64,000 bases of DNA from Streptomyces maremycinicus (GTDB lineage Bacteria; Actinomycetota; Actinomycetes; Streptomycetales; Streptomycetaceae), in assembly GCF_001184025.1 (NCBI RefSeq), contig NZ_BBYG01000014.1, positions 124,001 through 188,000 on the forward strand. Reading direction: 5' to 3'. Shown here piece after piece: positions 1 through 8,046 of the stretch. Under the pieces are notes generated by a model. That model had not been told where the DNA came from, made no database searches, and saw only the letters and a list, made by a program, of their open reading frames with translations. How positions within the stretch are numbered: the stretch's first letter is position 1; each line of letters starts with the position of its first letter. Made by a program: the position numbers and the translations under genes.

Positions 1-88
1 CGGCGCGAAGGACGCCGCGATGACGGCGATGCGGCCCCCGGGCGGCGGCGCCCGGACAGCGGTGCCCGGACAGCGGTGCCCGCCCGCA

Positions 89-526
89 TCAGCCCACGGG
101 CTGCCCGGTCTTCAGCCGTGCGGTCAGGCGTGACAGGAGGGGCAGCGCCGCGGCGAGCGTCTCCCGCTCGTCGGGGCTGAGGGTGTCGTTGATCGCGACG
201 CCGAGCGAGTCCGCCCGCCTGCGGCGTTCCTCGGTCAGACGGTCGCTTCCCGCCGCCGTGAGGTGCAGCAGGAGCTTGCGCCCGTCGCTGGGGTGGGGCT
301 CCGTGGACACAAGGCCCCGGGCGAGGAGCTCCTTGACCGCCTTGGCGGCCGACTGGTGGCTGACTCCCCGCTGCTGTGCGATGTCGGCGGTGGTCAGCGG
401 GCCGTCGCGGTCCAGGTAGCCGAGGACGGCAGCCTCGCCGGGAGGCATCGTGTCGGCGGTACGCACCGTGCGTACGAGCTGCCCGATGGTGAGGCGAAGC
501 TCCTCCGCCAGCTGGTCGTCGTCCAT
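89..526 (-). CDS. MarR family transcriptional regulator
   Basis: 145-residue winged-helix DNA-binding protein. The recognition region reads TTADIAQQRGVSHQSAAKAV, followed by the wing LVSTEPHPSDGRKLLLHLT, which is the classic MarR arrangement; a long C-terminal helix would dimerise. The start at 526 (MDDDQLAEELR) was chosen because an upstream in-frame extension is Pro/Arg-rich and lies in the intergenic region. No clear Shine-Dalgarno sequence is seen, and a TACTCT -10-like box lies just upstream, so a leaderless transcript is possible. It is divergent from the metallo-hydrolase at 791, and the shared intergenic region carries an 18-bp inverted repeat that is a good candidate operator. Family assignment is firm; the ligand and targets are unknown. 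Confidence 0.9.
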   Translation of the reverse strand: MDDDQLAEELRLTIGQLVRTVRTADTMPPGEAAVLGYLDRDGPLTTADIAQQRGVSHQSAAKAVKELLARGLVSTEPHPSDGRKLLLHLTAAGSDRLTEERRRRADSLGVAINDTLSPDERETLAAALPLLSRLTARLKTGQPVG

Positions 527-551
527 GGCGCCAGAGTAGCCGGTGCTCGCC

Positions 552-750
552 AACCAAGCTGTACACCTTGGGTGCATTGTTTCCGGCCTCGCTCCCGAAC
601 CGGGGTCCGTGCCACATGCCCGGAACCCGAGCCGGGGACCCTGAAACCGAGGCCGAGCCCGGGGGTCCTGAACCCGAGCCCGAGGCCCCGGGTGCGCCCC
701 GGCCAAGCCCTGCATCTCGTTATCTACAGTCTAGGTGTACAGTTTGGTTG
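552..750. promoter_or_regulatory. Divergent promoter region with a widely spaced 18-bp inverted repeat
   Basis: The motif AGGTGTACAG(T/C)TTGGTTG occurs on the plus strand at 733-750 and as its reverse complement at 552-569, with one difference in 18 positions. One copy sits just upstream of the MarR start and the other just upstream of the metallo-hydrolase start (791). This placement fits a regulator binding once at each of two divergent promoters. Binding by the adjacent MarR protein is inferred. Confidence 0.65.
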
Positions 751-790
751 TAAACCTTCGATCGGGGGAATCCCCCGGAAAGGACCCACC

Positions 791-1435
791 GTGCAGCTCA
801 CCAAGCACGCCCACGCCTGTGTCACGCTCGAGAAGGACGGGACCCGCCTGGTCATCGACCCCGGCACCCTCACCCCGGACGCGGCGGAGGCCGTGTCCCG
901 CGCCCACGCCGTACTGATCACGCACGAACACTTCGACCACTTCGACGAGCAGGTCGTCTCCGCCGCCCTCGAAGCCCGGCCCGAACTCCAGGTCTACGGC
1001 ACAGCCGCCGTCGCGACCGCCCTCGGCGACGGCGACGGCCGCGTCCACACCGTCACCGCGGGCGACACGATCACCGTCGGCTCCCTCACCGCCACCGTCC
1101 ACGGCCACCGCCACGCGCGGATCCACGCCGACATCCCGTGCCCCGACAACGTCGGCTACCTCATCGACGACGGCGCCCTCTACCACCCCGGTGACGCCTA
1201 CTTCGCACCCGACGCTCCCGTGCGCACCCTGCTGCTGCCGACGAGCGGCCCCTGGACCAAGCTCGGCGAGGCCGCCGACTACGTCCGCGCAGTCAAGCCC
1301 GAACAGGTCATCCAGATCCACGAGCTCATGCTCAGCGAGCTCGGCCAGCACTCCACCGCCCGCCTCCTCGGCGAGGAAGGCCTGACCGGCGTCCCCATCA
1401 CCCGCGTCGAGCCCGGCAGCACCGTCGGGCTGTGA
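791..1435 (+). CDS. MBL fold metallo-hydrolase (UlaG-like)
   Basis: 214-residue metallo-beta-lactamase fold hydrolase. The metal-binding signature is THEHFDHFDE (HxHxDH) at about residue 43; later ligands are probably in VHGHRHARIH, YHPGDAYF and QIHELM. Its short length and lack of extra domains resemble the UlaG-like group of small MBL hydrolases. The GTG start at 791 is preceded by GGAAAGGA at good spacing; the open frame continues far upstream, but that part is intergenic in character. It is divergent from the MarR gene and probably under its control. The substrate cannot be told from sequence. Confidence 0.88.
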   Translation: MQLTKHAHACVTLEKDGTRLVIDPGTLTPDAAEAVSRAHAVLITHEHFDHFDEQVVSAALEARPELQVYGTAAVATALGDGDGRVHTVTAGDTITVGSLTATVHGHRHARIHADIPCPDNVGYLIDDGALYHPGDAYFAPDAPVRTLLLPTSGPWTKLGEAADYVRAVKPEQVIQIHELMLSELGQHSTARLLGEEGLTGVPITRVEPGSTVGL

Positions 1436-1485
1436 CGCCCCGGGCGCCGGCCCGGACGGCCGCAGCGGACAGGTACCTCGGGCGG

Positions 1486-2475
1486 CTAGCGATTGACGGA
1501 CCGCATGCCCGCCTCGTCGTACCGCTCACCCGCCGGCTCGGGCAGCTCCGCGTCGATGCGGGCCAGGTCGTCATCGGTCAGCGTGATGTCCACCGCGGCG
1601 GCGTTCTGCTCCAGGTAGGTACGGCGCTTGGTGCCCGGGATGGGCACCAGGTCCTCGCCCCGGGCCAGCACCCAGGCGATGGCCAGCTGGGCCGGTGTCA
1701 CGTCCTTCTCGGCGGCGATCTGCTTCACCTTCGCCGCCAGCCCCAGGTTCGCCGCCAGGTTGGCGTCCTGGAAGCGCGGGTTCTCCCGGCGCCAGTCGTT
1801 CACGTCCAGGTCGTCGGGCGAGGTGAACCGCCCGGCGAGGAAACCGCGGCCCAGCGGCGAGTACGGCACGAAGCCGATCCCCAGCTCACGGCAGGCGGGC
1901 AGCACCTCGTCCTCCACGTCACGCGACCACAGCGAGTACTCGCTCTGCACGGCGGTGATCGGGTGCACGGCGTGGGCGCGCCGGATGGTCTCCGCGCTCG
2001 CCTCGCTCAGGCCGATGCCCCGCACCTTGCCCTCGGCGACCAGCTCGGCCAGCGCGCCGACCGTCTCCTCGATGGGCACGTTCGGGTCGACCCGGTGCTG
2101 GTAGTACAGGTCGATGTGGTCGGTCCCCAGCCGCTCCAGGGAGCCGTGGACCGAGCTGCGGACGTGCTCGGCCGAGCCGTCCTGCGGGCCCACCGTGCTG
2201 ATGTCGCCCGGTACGGCGTCGTCCATCCGGTAGTTGAACTTCGTCGCGATCACGTACTCCTCGCGGTGCCCCCGGATCGCCTCGCCTACGAGCGACTCGT
2301 TGGTGAGGGGCCCGTACATCTGCGCGGTGTCGAGGAAGTTCACCCCGATGTCCAGGGCACGCCGGATGGTCTCGATCGCCTCCTTCTGGTCGGTGGAGCC
2401 GTAGAAGGCGGACATGCCCATGCACCCCAGACCGATGGCCGATACCTGCAAGTCCCGCAGACTGCGCTTCCGCAT
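1486..2475 (-). CDS. Aldo/keto reductase
   Basis: 329-residue NAD(P)H-dependent oxidoreductase of the AKR superfamily (TIM barrel). Visible family motifs are the N-terminal SAIGLGCMGMSAFYG, the catalytic Asp/Tyr region NFLDTAQMYGP, the Lys strand IATKF, the HIDLYYQHRVDP His region, and the C-terminal nucleotide-binding PIPGTKRRTYLEQN. Length and architecture are those of the YakC/Tas-like bacterial AKRs. The start at 2475 gives a complete barrel, with AGGAAAGG about 20 nt upstream. It converges with the metallo-hydrolase with only 50 bases between them. The substrate is not predictable. Confidence 0.93.
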   Translation of the reverse strand: MRKRSLRDLQVSAIGLGCMGMSAFYGSTDQKEAIETIRRALDIGVNFLDTAQMYGPLTNESLVGEAIRGHREEYVIATKFNYRMDDAVPGDISTVGPQDGSAEHVRSSVHGSLERLGTDHIDLYYQHRVDPNVPIEETVGALAELVAEGKVRGIGLSEASAETIRRAHAVHPITAVQSEYSLWSRDVEDEVLPACRELGIGFVPYSPLGRGFLAGRFTSPDDLDVNDWRRENPRFQDANLAANLGLAAKVKQIAAEKDVTPAQLAIAWVLARGEDLVPIPGTKRRTYLEQNAAAVDITLTDDDLARIDAELPEPAGERYDEAGMRSVNR

Positions 2476-2749
2476 GCCGTGTCCCAGCCTTTCCTGTTCA
2501 CTCGTTCAGCGTTCGGACCGCACGAAGGCCCCTCATCCATCTAGCGACGGATTCCACGGCCCGGCATCCCGTGAGACGTACCGGACGCCGGCGGCTCGCC
2601 CGCCCCGGTGTCTGCGACGCTACGACCTGGAGCGCACTCCAGCGCAAGTCCCCGATGCCGCACCGCGGTCCCCGCCTACTTGCGGGTAGCCCCCGTTGCG
2701 TCCCGCCGTCACTCTCCGGGTAAGCGCTCGCCCAGCCGTGCGGTGCCGG

Positions 2750-3087
2750 GTGCCGATCGGCCTGTCCGCTGCCTGGTACGGGCCGCACGGAGCGCTGATC
2801 AGCAATGACGAGGTGGCAGGGTTCGTCGCCGAGGCGGACGGCCGGCTGCACGGCGTGGCCGTGGCCGACCTCGCCCGCCCCGTACAGGCCGTGCGGGAGC
2901 TACGGCGAGTCGTGGAGGAGCTGGGATTCGTCGCATGCGGGCGGTGCCGTGGCCGTGGGAGCTGCCGCCGACCGACCGGCTGTACCACCCGCTCTACGCG
3001 GCCTGCGTGGACCCGGGCATCCCCTTCTGCACCCAGGTGGGACACACCGGCCCGCTCAAACCCCCGGAGACCGGACGGCCCATCCCC
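2750..3087 (+). pseudogene. Remnant of a TIM-barrel amidohydrolase (frameshifted, truncated at both ends)
   Basis: Two adjoining frames together spell a fragment of an amidohydrolase family 2 protein. One frame reads GALISNDEVAGFVAEADGRL and HGVAVADLARPVQAVRELRR to about 2934. The reading then moves to another frame at about 2935 with VPWPWELPPTDRLYHPLYAA, followed by IPFCTQVGHTGPLKP and ETGRPIP. In intact members of this family these blocks are contiguous, so a one-base indel near 2934 is the simplest explanation. No N-terminal metal-binding HxH region and no C-terminal part is present. The last 30 bases overlap the 3' end of the SUKH gene on the other strand. Not expected to be functional. 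Confidence 0.65.
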
Positions 3088-4885
3088 CCGGTCCCTCCGC
3101 CAGGCCTGTCGCCAGGTCCACCGCCAGCTCCGTCCGCCACCGCACGGACATCCGCTGATGCAGAATCGTCGCGGCCGCAGCCGACGGCCCCGCTTCGGCG
3201 AACTCCCGCAGCGCGCGGGCCGCCTCCGTGCGCAGGGCCCAAGCGCTGAAGTCCGCCTGCGTCACGGGCGGGTCGCCGTCGAGCCGGACACGCCGCCCGC
3301 TCACGGCCTGGCAGGTCGCCCACGTCTCGGCGGTGAGCATGCGGATGCGCAGGTCCAACGGGCTGTCCGGGGCGAGGTCCACCGGTTCACCCCGAGCGAG
3401 GCGGGTCAGTGCGTCACGCACCTCGTCGTACACGTCGAAGCGGGTCTCCGCCGCCAGTCGCGTCAGCTGGGCGGCCATCGCCGTACGCAGCCGGGCGGCC
3501 GGTGTCCGCTCGACGAGCGCGGCCAGGTCGAAGTCACGGACCATGCCGACGTGGCGGCCGGTGTGCCGGTCGACGTCCTCCAGCAGCGGCAGAACCAGCG
3601 AGCTCGTCAGCTCCGCGCCGGTGTCGTCGTCCGGCCGGTACGTGATGCCGAACTCCTCGCGCAGGTCGGCCAGGAAGCGGGCGTAGGCCTCCGTCGACCC
3701 GGGCCAGCGGCTGCCGCCCTCGCGAGGTGACAGGACATGGCGCGTCCTGTCGGGCCTCGGTACGCCGTCCTCGGTGACCGTGAGCCGGACCTCCGGGCCC
3801 CGCCTGGTCAACGCCACCGCGCGCGTGCCCGCGGACACCGCACGCAGCACCTCCGGCCGGATGAACTGGGCGGCACCGCCCTCCTGGGTGGCGTAGGCCC
3901 AGTCGCCGACGCCGCCCGCACGGACCATCGGCCGGTGCGCCGCCCAGGGTGAGTCCGCGGCTTTCCGGGCCCGGTCACGGGTGCGTGGGCGGACGGTGTC
4001 GGGTATCGCGCCCAGTCGGCGCAGCAGTTCCGCCGGGGTGAGGTGCTTCGCGAGGACGACATCCGGCTGGGTCGGAGGCGCCGGTGACGGGGGCCGGTGC
4101 CGGATCCAGGTGAGGCGCGGGCCGTTCACCCGCTCGCCCGGGGCGGGCCGCGGTCCGGCGGGTACGGGCGGTGCCGTCGACCCCGGCTCCGGCTCCGGCT
4201 CCGGTTCGGCGGACTGGACAGCCGACGTCAGCAGTGAGACCGGATCCGGGACGGTGGTCTTCTCGACGTCCCACAACAGGGCGCCCTCGTAAGCCAGCGG
4301 TGTCAGGCCGTTGAACGGGCGGCCCTGTTCCAGGGCGTCCGCGAGGTCGGCCAGTGCGTGGCGCAGCGAGGCCCATCCGGTGAAAGAGGGGGTGTCCTCG
4401 TCGAAGTAGCGGCCGATCCGCCCCCAGTGGCGGCCTGGGCGACAGGAGAGGAACAGACCGTCCGAGGACTGCCAACCGACTCCGAGGGTGACCAGCAGCC
4501 AGTCGTGGTGCCAGTACGCGTCGAGTTCGCCGTCCTCGTCCTCGTGGTCGTCCTCGTCCTCGTGGTCGTCCTCGCCGAGGATGCCGTCGTCCGCGAGGTC
4601 GGCGCCGATACCACGCAGGAACGTGGTGCTCTGGACGATGTCCGCGACGCGGGCGAGCGGTCCGTAGTGCGCCAACACGAGTGCCCCGGAACGGAGTTCC
4701 ACGCCGTCGTGGCAGAACAGCGAGTCCACCAGGTCGGGGTGGAAGCGGACCCCCAGAGCCCGCTCGGCGGCCTTGATGTCCGACGGCGACGCGGGCGGGC
4801 GCAGCAGGGCATGGCTGGCGGGCGCGTGCCGCAGCAGCCACGCGTCGATACGGGCCCACGAGTCCTCGACAGCGGGAACACTCAT
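3056..4885 (-). CDS. SMI1/KNR4 (SUKH) family protein, large
   Basis: 609-residue protein. Residues 1-200 carry a SUKH domain: an N-terminal helix (DSWARIDAWLLRHAP), the SDIKAAERALGVRFHPDLVDSL strand-helix segment, and the FDEDTPSFTGWASLRHALADL ending. SUKH domains commonly occur as immunity proteins against polymorphic toxins in bacteria. An acidic tandem stretch of E/D/H at about residues 102-118 is encoded by 18-bp repeats. A Pro-rich linker (residues 225-265) joins a second region of about 340 residues that I do not recognise; it includes a Trp-rich segment (SPWAAHRPMVRAGGVGDWAY). The last residues (GGWAVRSPGV) are read from the opposite strand of the amidohydrolase remnant, so the natural C-terminus may have been altered. 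Confidence 0.75.
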   Translation of the reverse strand: MSVPAVEDSWARIDAWLLRHAPASHALLRPPASPSDIKAAERALGVRFHPDLVDSLFCHDGVELRSGALVLAHYGPLARVADIVQSTTFLRGIGADLADDGILGEDDHEDEDDHEDEDGELDAYWHHDWLLVTLGVGWQSSDGLFLSCRPGRHWGRIGRYFDEDTPSFTGWASLRHALADLADALEQGRPFNGLTPLAYEGALLWDVEKTTVPDPVSLLTSAVQSAEPEPEPEPGSTAPPVPAGPRPAPGERVNGPRLTWIRHRPPSPAPPTQPDVVLAKHLTPAELLRRLGAIPDTVRPRTRDRARKAADSPWAAHRPMVRAGGVGDWAYATQEGGAAQFIRPEVLRAVSAGTRAVALTRRGPEVRLTVTEDGVPRPDRTRHVLSPREGGSRWPGSTEAYARFLADLREEFGITYRPDDDTGAELTSSLVLPLLEDVDRHTGRHVGMVRDFDLAALVERTPAARLRTAMAAQLTRLAAETRFDVYDEVRDALTRLARGEPVDLAPDSPLDLRIRMLTAETWATCQAVSGRRVRLDGDPPVTQADFSAWALRTEAARALREFAEAGPSAAAATILHQRMSVRWRTELAVDLATGLAEGPGGWAVRSPGV

Positions 4886-5035
4886 GCCCGGACCCTACGA
4901 GCCACCACTGACAACGGGTGCCGGAAGAACCGGAACCGGCCCGAGCCTGCCGGAAGGAGCCGGGACGGCGTCGCCCGGCCCCCGGTGAAATGCCGTAGCA
5001 CAGACGGTGGTTGAGAGAGTGATACCTTCGCCCGC

Positions 5036-5566
5036 ATGCCCGCACTGATCACACCCACCGATCGGCTCCATGTCTCCTGGATGTCGGCGTGCGACGAATG
5101 GCCCCCGGGTGCGCATCAGTCCGGGACCGGCCTGCGTCTCGCCCCCGAAGCCGACCTCGCCGACCCCGGCGTCTTCTCGGCGTGGGTGGAGCAACTGCGG
5201 CAGCAGTCCGACACGTCGGAGGCCTTGGGCGAGGAGCGCGTCCACGCCACCCACTGGTGGATCGTCGAGGGCGACACCTACCTGGGAGCCATCGATCTGC
5301 GGCACCGGCTGAACGCCGTCCTGCTCGATGTCGGCGGGCACATCGGCTACAGCGTCCGGCCCTCCGCCCGGCGACGTGGTCTGGCCACGTGGGCCCTCGG
5401 GGCGGTGCTGCCCGAGGCTCGTGCGCTCGGCCTGGACAAGGTCCTCGTCACCTGCGACGACGACAACGTCGGGTCGGCCCGCACCATCGAGCGCAACGGC
5501 GGTGTGCTGGAGGACGTCCGGGCCACCGAAGCGGGCGGCAAACGGCGGTACTGGATCACTCTGTGA
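5036..5566 (+). CDS. GNAT family N-acetyltransferase
   Basis: 176-residue acyltransferase. The acetyl-CoA binding motif A is SVRPSARRRGLATWALG (R/Q-x-x-G-x-G/A type), followed by CDDDNVGSARTIERNGG, the usual motif B, in which the substituted Asn leads to the dipole helix. The N-terminal part has HWWIVEGDTYLGAIDLRH, where family members hold the substrate. There is no Shine-Dalgarno sequence; a TACC(T)T box lies about 9 nt upstream of the ATG, suggesting a leaderless message. It is divergent from the SUKH gene. The acceptor substrate is unknown. Confidence 0.9.
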   Translation: MPALITPTDRLHVSWMSACDEWPPGAHQSGTGLRLAPEADLADPGVFSAWVEQLRQQSDTSEALGEERVHATHWWIVEGDTYLGAIDLRHRLNAVLLDVGGHIGYSVRPSARRRGLATWALGAVLPEARALGLDKVLVTCDDDNVGSARTIERNGGVLEDVRATEAGGKRRYWITL

Positions 5567-6007
5567 GCGAAGCGGTGCGACCGCGCCGGCCGAGGCCGTC
5601 CGCCGACCTCAGCCACCGCGGCTGACGGGACGCACGCCCACCCGGGCCTGCTGGCGGCCCGTCAGTCCCCCGTCGCCTACCCGTCGGACACCTCCGGCAC
5701 CTCGCCACCTCGGCACTCCGGCACTCCGGCACTCCGGCACTCCGGCACGGCGGCGATACTCCGGCACCGCGACACTCAGGCCCCTGGTTGCTCCGGCACC
5801 TCGACACTCCGGCACCTCGACGCTCGGTGAACGTGGCCCCATCCGGCTGGTGCCGCGCCCGCGAACAGACTGTCTGCGCTCTCCCGGGCCGAGGTACGGC
5901 CAGACTGGCGACGACCCGCCGTACCTGCTCCTCCCGGCCGGCCGCCCACGGCGGCCGGCTCCGGAGCGGGGCACCCCCGCCAGGTCCCAGACACGTCACG
6001 GAGAACC
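5567..6007. other. Intergenic region with simple GC-rich repeats
   Basis: No supported gene. The left half is built of variations on GGCACTCCGG and CGGCACCTCGACACTCC; the right half leads into the promoter and Shine-Dalgarno sequence (CACGGAGAACC) of the gene at 6008. Confidence 0.6.
5712..5748. repeat. 8-bp tandem repeat (GGCACTCC, 4.6 copies)
   Basis: Perfect head-to-tail GGCACTCC units from 5712. Degenerate relatives (ACTCCGGCAC, CTCGACACTCC) continue to about 5825. Confidence 0.9.
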
Positions 6008-7288
6008 ATGACCGCCGACGGCACGACCCCCGATCCCGTCCCGCAAGTGCGCGCCGCCGCGCTCCTGCGCCGCCCCAGGCTGTGGCTGATCCCCACGGTC
6101 CTCACCGGACTGCTCGCCCTGCTGCTGTCGCTGCTGTACATGGGCGGCATCGTCAATCCGCAGCGCGACCTGCACGACCTGCCGATCGCGCTGGTCAACG
6201 GCGACACCGGCAAGCCGCCGGCCGGACAGGAACAGAACCTCGGCACCCAGGCAGCGGCGGCCATCACCTCGGACACCTCGAGCGACACCACCGACTGGCG
6301 GCAGCTGACCCTCGCTCAGGCCCAGGACGAACTGAACTCGGGCAAGGTCTACGGCGCCCTGGTCATCCCCGCGGACTTCACCGACTCCGTCACCGCGCTC
6401 ACCCGCGCGAACGCGACCGCGCGCCCCACGATGACCGTGCTCACCAACCCCGCCAAGGGCAGCCTCGGTTCCTCCCTCGCGAGCAGGATCACCACCACGG
6501 CGGCCCAGCAGACGTCCCGGTCCATCGGCAGACAACTGACGGCCGCGGCCCCGGGAGCGAACTCCACGACCCGGCTGCTGCTCGCCGACCCGGTGAACGT
6601 CGTCACCCAGGTCGGCCACCCCCTGGGCGACAACAGCGGCCTCGGTCTGAGCGCCTTCTACTACACGCTGCTGCTCGTGCTGGCCGGCTTCATGGGCGGC
6701 AACGTCATCAGCAACGGTGTCGACACCGCACTCGGTTACGCGGACAACGAGATCGGCCCCTGGCACACCCGGCTGCCCACGGTGCCGATCGACCGCACCC
6801 AGACCCTGCTGCTGAAGATGGCGATGACGGCCGGCATCTCGGTCCTCAGCGTCTCCCTCGTGCTGCTCGCCTGCGTCGGTGTCCTTGGCATGGACGCCAC
6901 CCACATCCCGCTGCTGTGGATCTACTCGTACTGCGCGACCCTCGCGGTCGGTCTCGGCGTCCAGGCCATCAACGCGGCCTTCGGCGGGATCGGCCAACTC
7001 GTGTCCATGTTCGTGTTCATCGTGCTCGGCCTGCCCTCGTCCGGCGCCACCGTTCCGCTCCAGGCCGTCCCCGGGTTCTACCGCTTCCTGTCGCACTTCG
7101 AGCCCATGCGCCAGCTCAGCGACGGCGTCCGCGCCATCCTCTACTTCGACGCGCGCGGCGACGCCGGTCTCACCCGCGCCTGGACCATGATCGCGATCGG
7201 CGCGGCCGCCGGGCTCCTCTTCGGCTTCGCGATGACCTCGTACTACGACCGCAGGGGCCACAAGCGCCTCACCCCGCAGCCCGCCTGA
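6008..7288 (+). CDS. YhgE/Pip-like (DUF3533) membrane protein
   Basis: 426-residue integral membrane protein of the ABC-2-like YhgE/Pip/SNG1 type. An N-terminal transmembrane segment (residues 24-46, LWLIPTVLTGLLALLLSLLY) precedes a large extracytoplasmic domain containing DLPIALVNGDTG and the VYGALVIPADFTDSV segment, both recurrent in this group. About five further membrane helices lie from residue 215 to 415. Shine-Dalgarno GGAGAA is 5 nt before the ATG. Homologues are variously annotated as transport, export or phage-infection proteins; the role here is not known. No partner ATPase is adjacent, so it probably acts alone. Confidence 0.85.
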   Translation: MTADGTTPDPVPQVRAAALLRRPRLWLIPTVLTGLLALLLSLLYMGGIVNPQRDLHDLPIALVNGDTGKPPAGQEQNLGTQAAAAITSDTSSDTTDWRQLTLAQAQDELNSGKVYGALVIPADFTDSVTALTRANATARPTMTVLTNPAKGSLGSSLASRITTTAAQQTSRSIGRQLTAAAPGANSTTRLLLADPVNVVTQVGHPLGDNSGLGLSAFYYTLLLVLAGFMGGNVISNGVDTALGYADNEIGPWHTRLPTVPIDRTQTLLLKMAMTAGISVLSVSLVLLACVGVLGMDATHIPLLWIYSYCATLAVGLGVQAINAAFGGIGQLVSMFVFIVLGLPSSGATVPLQAVPGFYRFLSHFEPMRQLSDGVRAILYFDARGDAGLTRAWTMIAIGAAAGLLFGFAMTSYYDRRGHKRLTPQPA

Positions 7289-7323
7289 AGGGCCGTGCCA
7301 CGGTACGCCGCCCCGCGCGGCCT

Positions 7324-7434
7324 CTGGACGGCGCTGCGCGCGGCCCGGTGCGTAGAGCCGCTGGTCAGGGCTGTGCGCGACCCAGTACGTCGAGCCGCTG
7401 TTCAGGGCTGTTCGCGGTCCAGTACGTAGAGCTG
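7324..7434. repeat. Three diverged 37-bp tandem copies at the cupin 3' end
   Basis: Units 7324-7360, 7361-7397 and 7398-7434 are each 37 bp. Units 2 and 3 differ at 6 positions and units 1 and 2 at 8. Unit 3 contains the last codons and stop of the cupin gene; the two outer copies lie downstream of its stop. Confidence 0.85.
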
Positions 7435-7908
7435 CGGGAGGTTGACGACGATCGCCTCCTGGGTGCTGCGGGCGATGACCACCACGGCCTCCTCGGCGGG
7501 GTCCGGGTTCTCCTCGCGGTGCGGCACGAACGGGGGGACGAAGATGTAGTCGCCGGGCGAGGTGCGCAGCCGCACCTCTTCCGGGGTGCCGCCGGAGTCG
7601 TCGAGGAAGACGAACTCGGGGTGTCCGCTCACCACATGGATGGCGGTCTCGGACTCGCCGTGGTGATGGTCCGAGGACGAGGTCGCGGGGGCGACATGCG
7701 TCTGTCCCATCCACAGCTTCTCGGAGCCCACCGTCGTACCGCTGACGGCGGCGAACCTGCGCATGCCTCCGGTCTGGGCGGTGTCGCCGTCGAGTTCACC
7801 GGCGCGGATGTGATGCAGCCGGGCGCGCAGGGGTGTTCCCCGATGGCCCGCACGGTCACCGAGATGAGGGTGGAATCCTTCGCCGGGAGTGGTCAGCGGC
7901 TCGCTCAT
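7402..7908 (-). CDS. Cupin domain protein
   Basis: 168-residue single-cupin protein. The first cupin motif is SSSDHHHGESETAIHVVSGH, giving the usual His/His/Glu metal ligands; the second is SPGDYIFVPPFVPHREENP with the C-terminal His. Single-domain metal cupins are often dioxygenases, isomerases or sensors. The start at 7908 lies 7 nt downstream of a -10 box, so the message may be leaderless. Divergent from the Rrf2 gene. Its -35 box overlaps a motif also found at the leader-peptide promoter of the sulfur island, suggesting co-regulation. The 3' end belongs to a tandem repeat. Substrate unknown; a role in sulfur compound oxidation is only an inference from context. Confidence 0.85.
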   Translation of the reverse strand: MSEPLTTPGEGFHPHLGDRAGHRGTPLRARLHHIRAGELDGDTAQTGGMRRFAAVSGTTVGSEKLWMGQTHVAPATSSSDHHHGESETAIHVVSGHPEFVFLDDSGGTPEEVRLRTSPGDYIFVPPFVPHREENPDPAEEAVVVIARSTQEAIVVNLPQLYVLDREQP

Positions 7909-7915
7909 GGGTCGG

Positions 7916-7945
7916 ACGCTAGAGCGGCACCGAAAAGGATGTCAA
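7916..7945 (-). promoter_or_regulatory. Cupin gene promoter
   Basis: On the minus strand, TTGACA (7940-7945) and TAGCGT (7916-7921) are separated by 18 bp; the ATG is 7 nt below the -10 box. GGACACCTC lies directly before the TTGACA. Confidence 0.7.
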
Positions 7946-7948
7946 GAG

Positions 7949-7988
7949 GTGTCCATTGCGGTTCACCTGCGGCAATGTTCCCGCAATG
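7949..7988. promoter_or_regulatory. Candidate Rrf2 operator region
   Basis: GGTGTCCATTG (7949-7959) recurs exactly at 9574-9584 beside the leader-peptide promoter. It is followed by CATTGC (7954-7959) and its inverse GCAATG (7972-7977), with a further GCAATG at 7983-7988. Position between the divergent cupin and rrf2 genes fits auto- and cross-regulation. Binding is inferred. Confidence 0.5.
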
Positions 7989-8046
7989 AAGGAGGAGAGA
8001 GCGTGGAAGCCCTGGCTGCGGCCCGCTCTTCGGGCATCATGTGCGC

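Noticed and set aside
1..88. Possible end or start of a gene at the left edge
   Set aside because: An ATG on the minus strand overlaps the MarR stop (TGATG), but the following codons are Arg/Pro-rich without recognisable sequence, and another frame reading IAVIAASFAP has no start. A duplicated GCCCGGACAGCGGT was noted. Too little to call.
5996..7714. Long open frame on the minus strand (572 codons) opposite the YhgE/Pip-like gene
   Set aside because: It is antisense to a clear membrane protein gene, its translation is composed of repeated Gly/Arg/Asp words without family motifs, and it has no ribosome site. Long antisense frames are a normal by-product of high-GC codon use.
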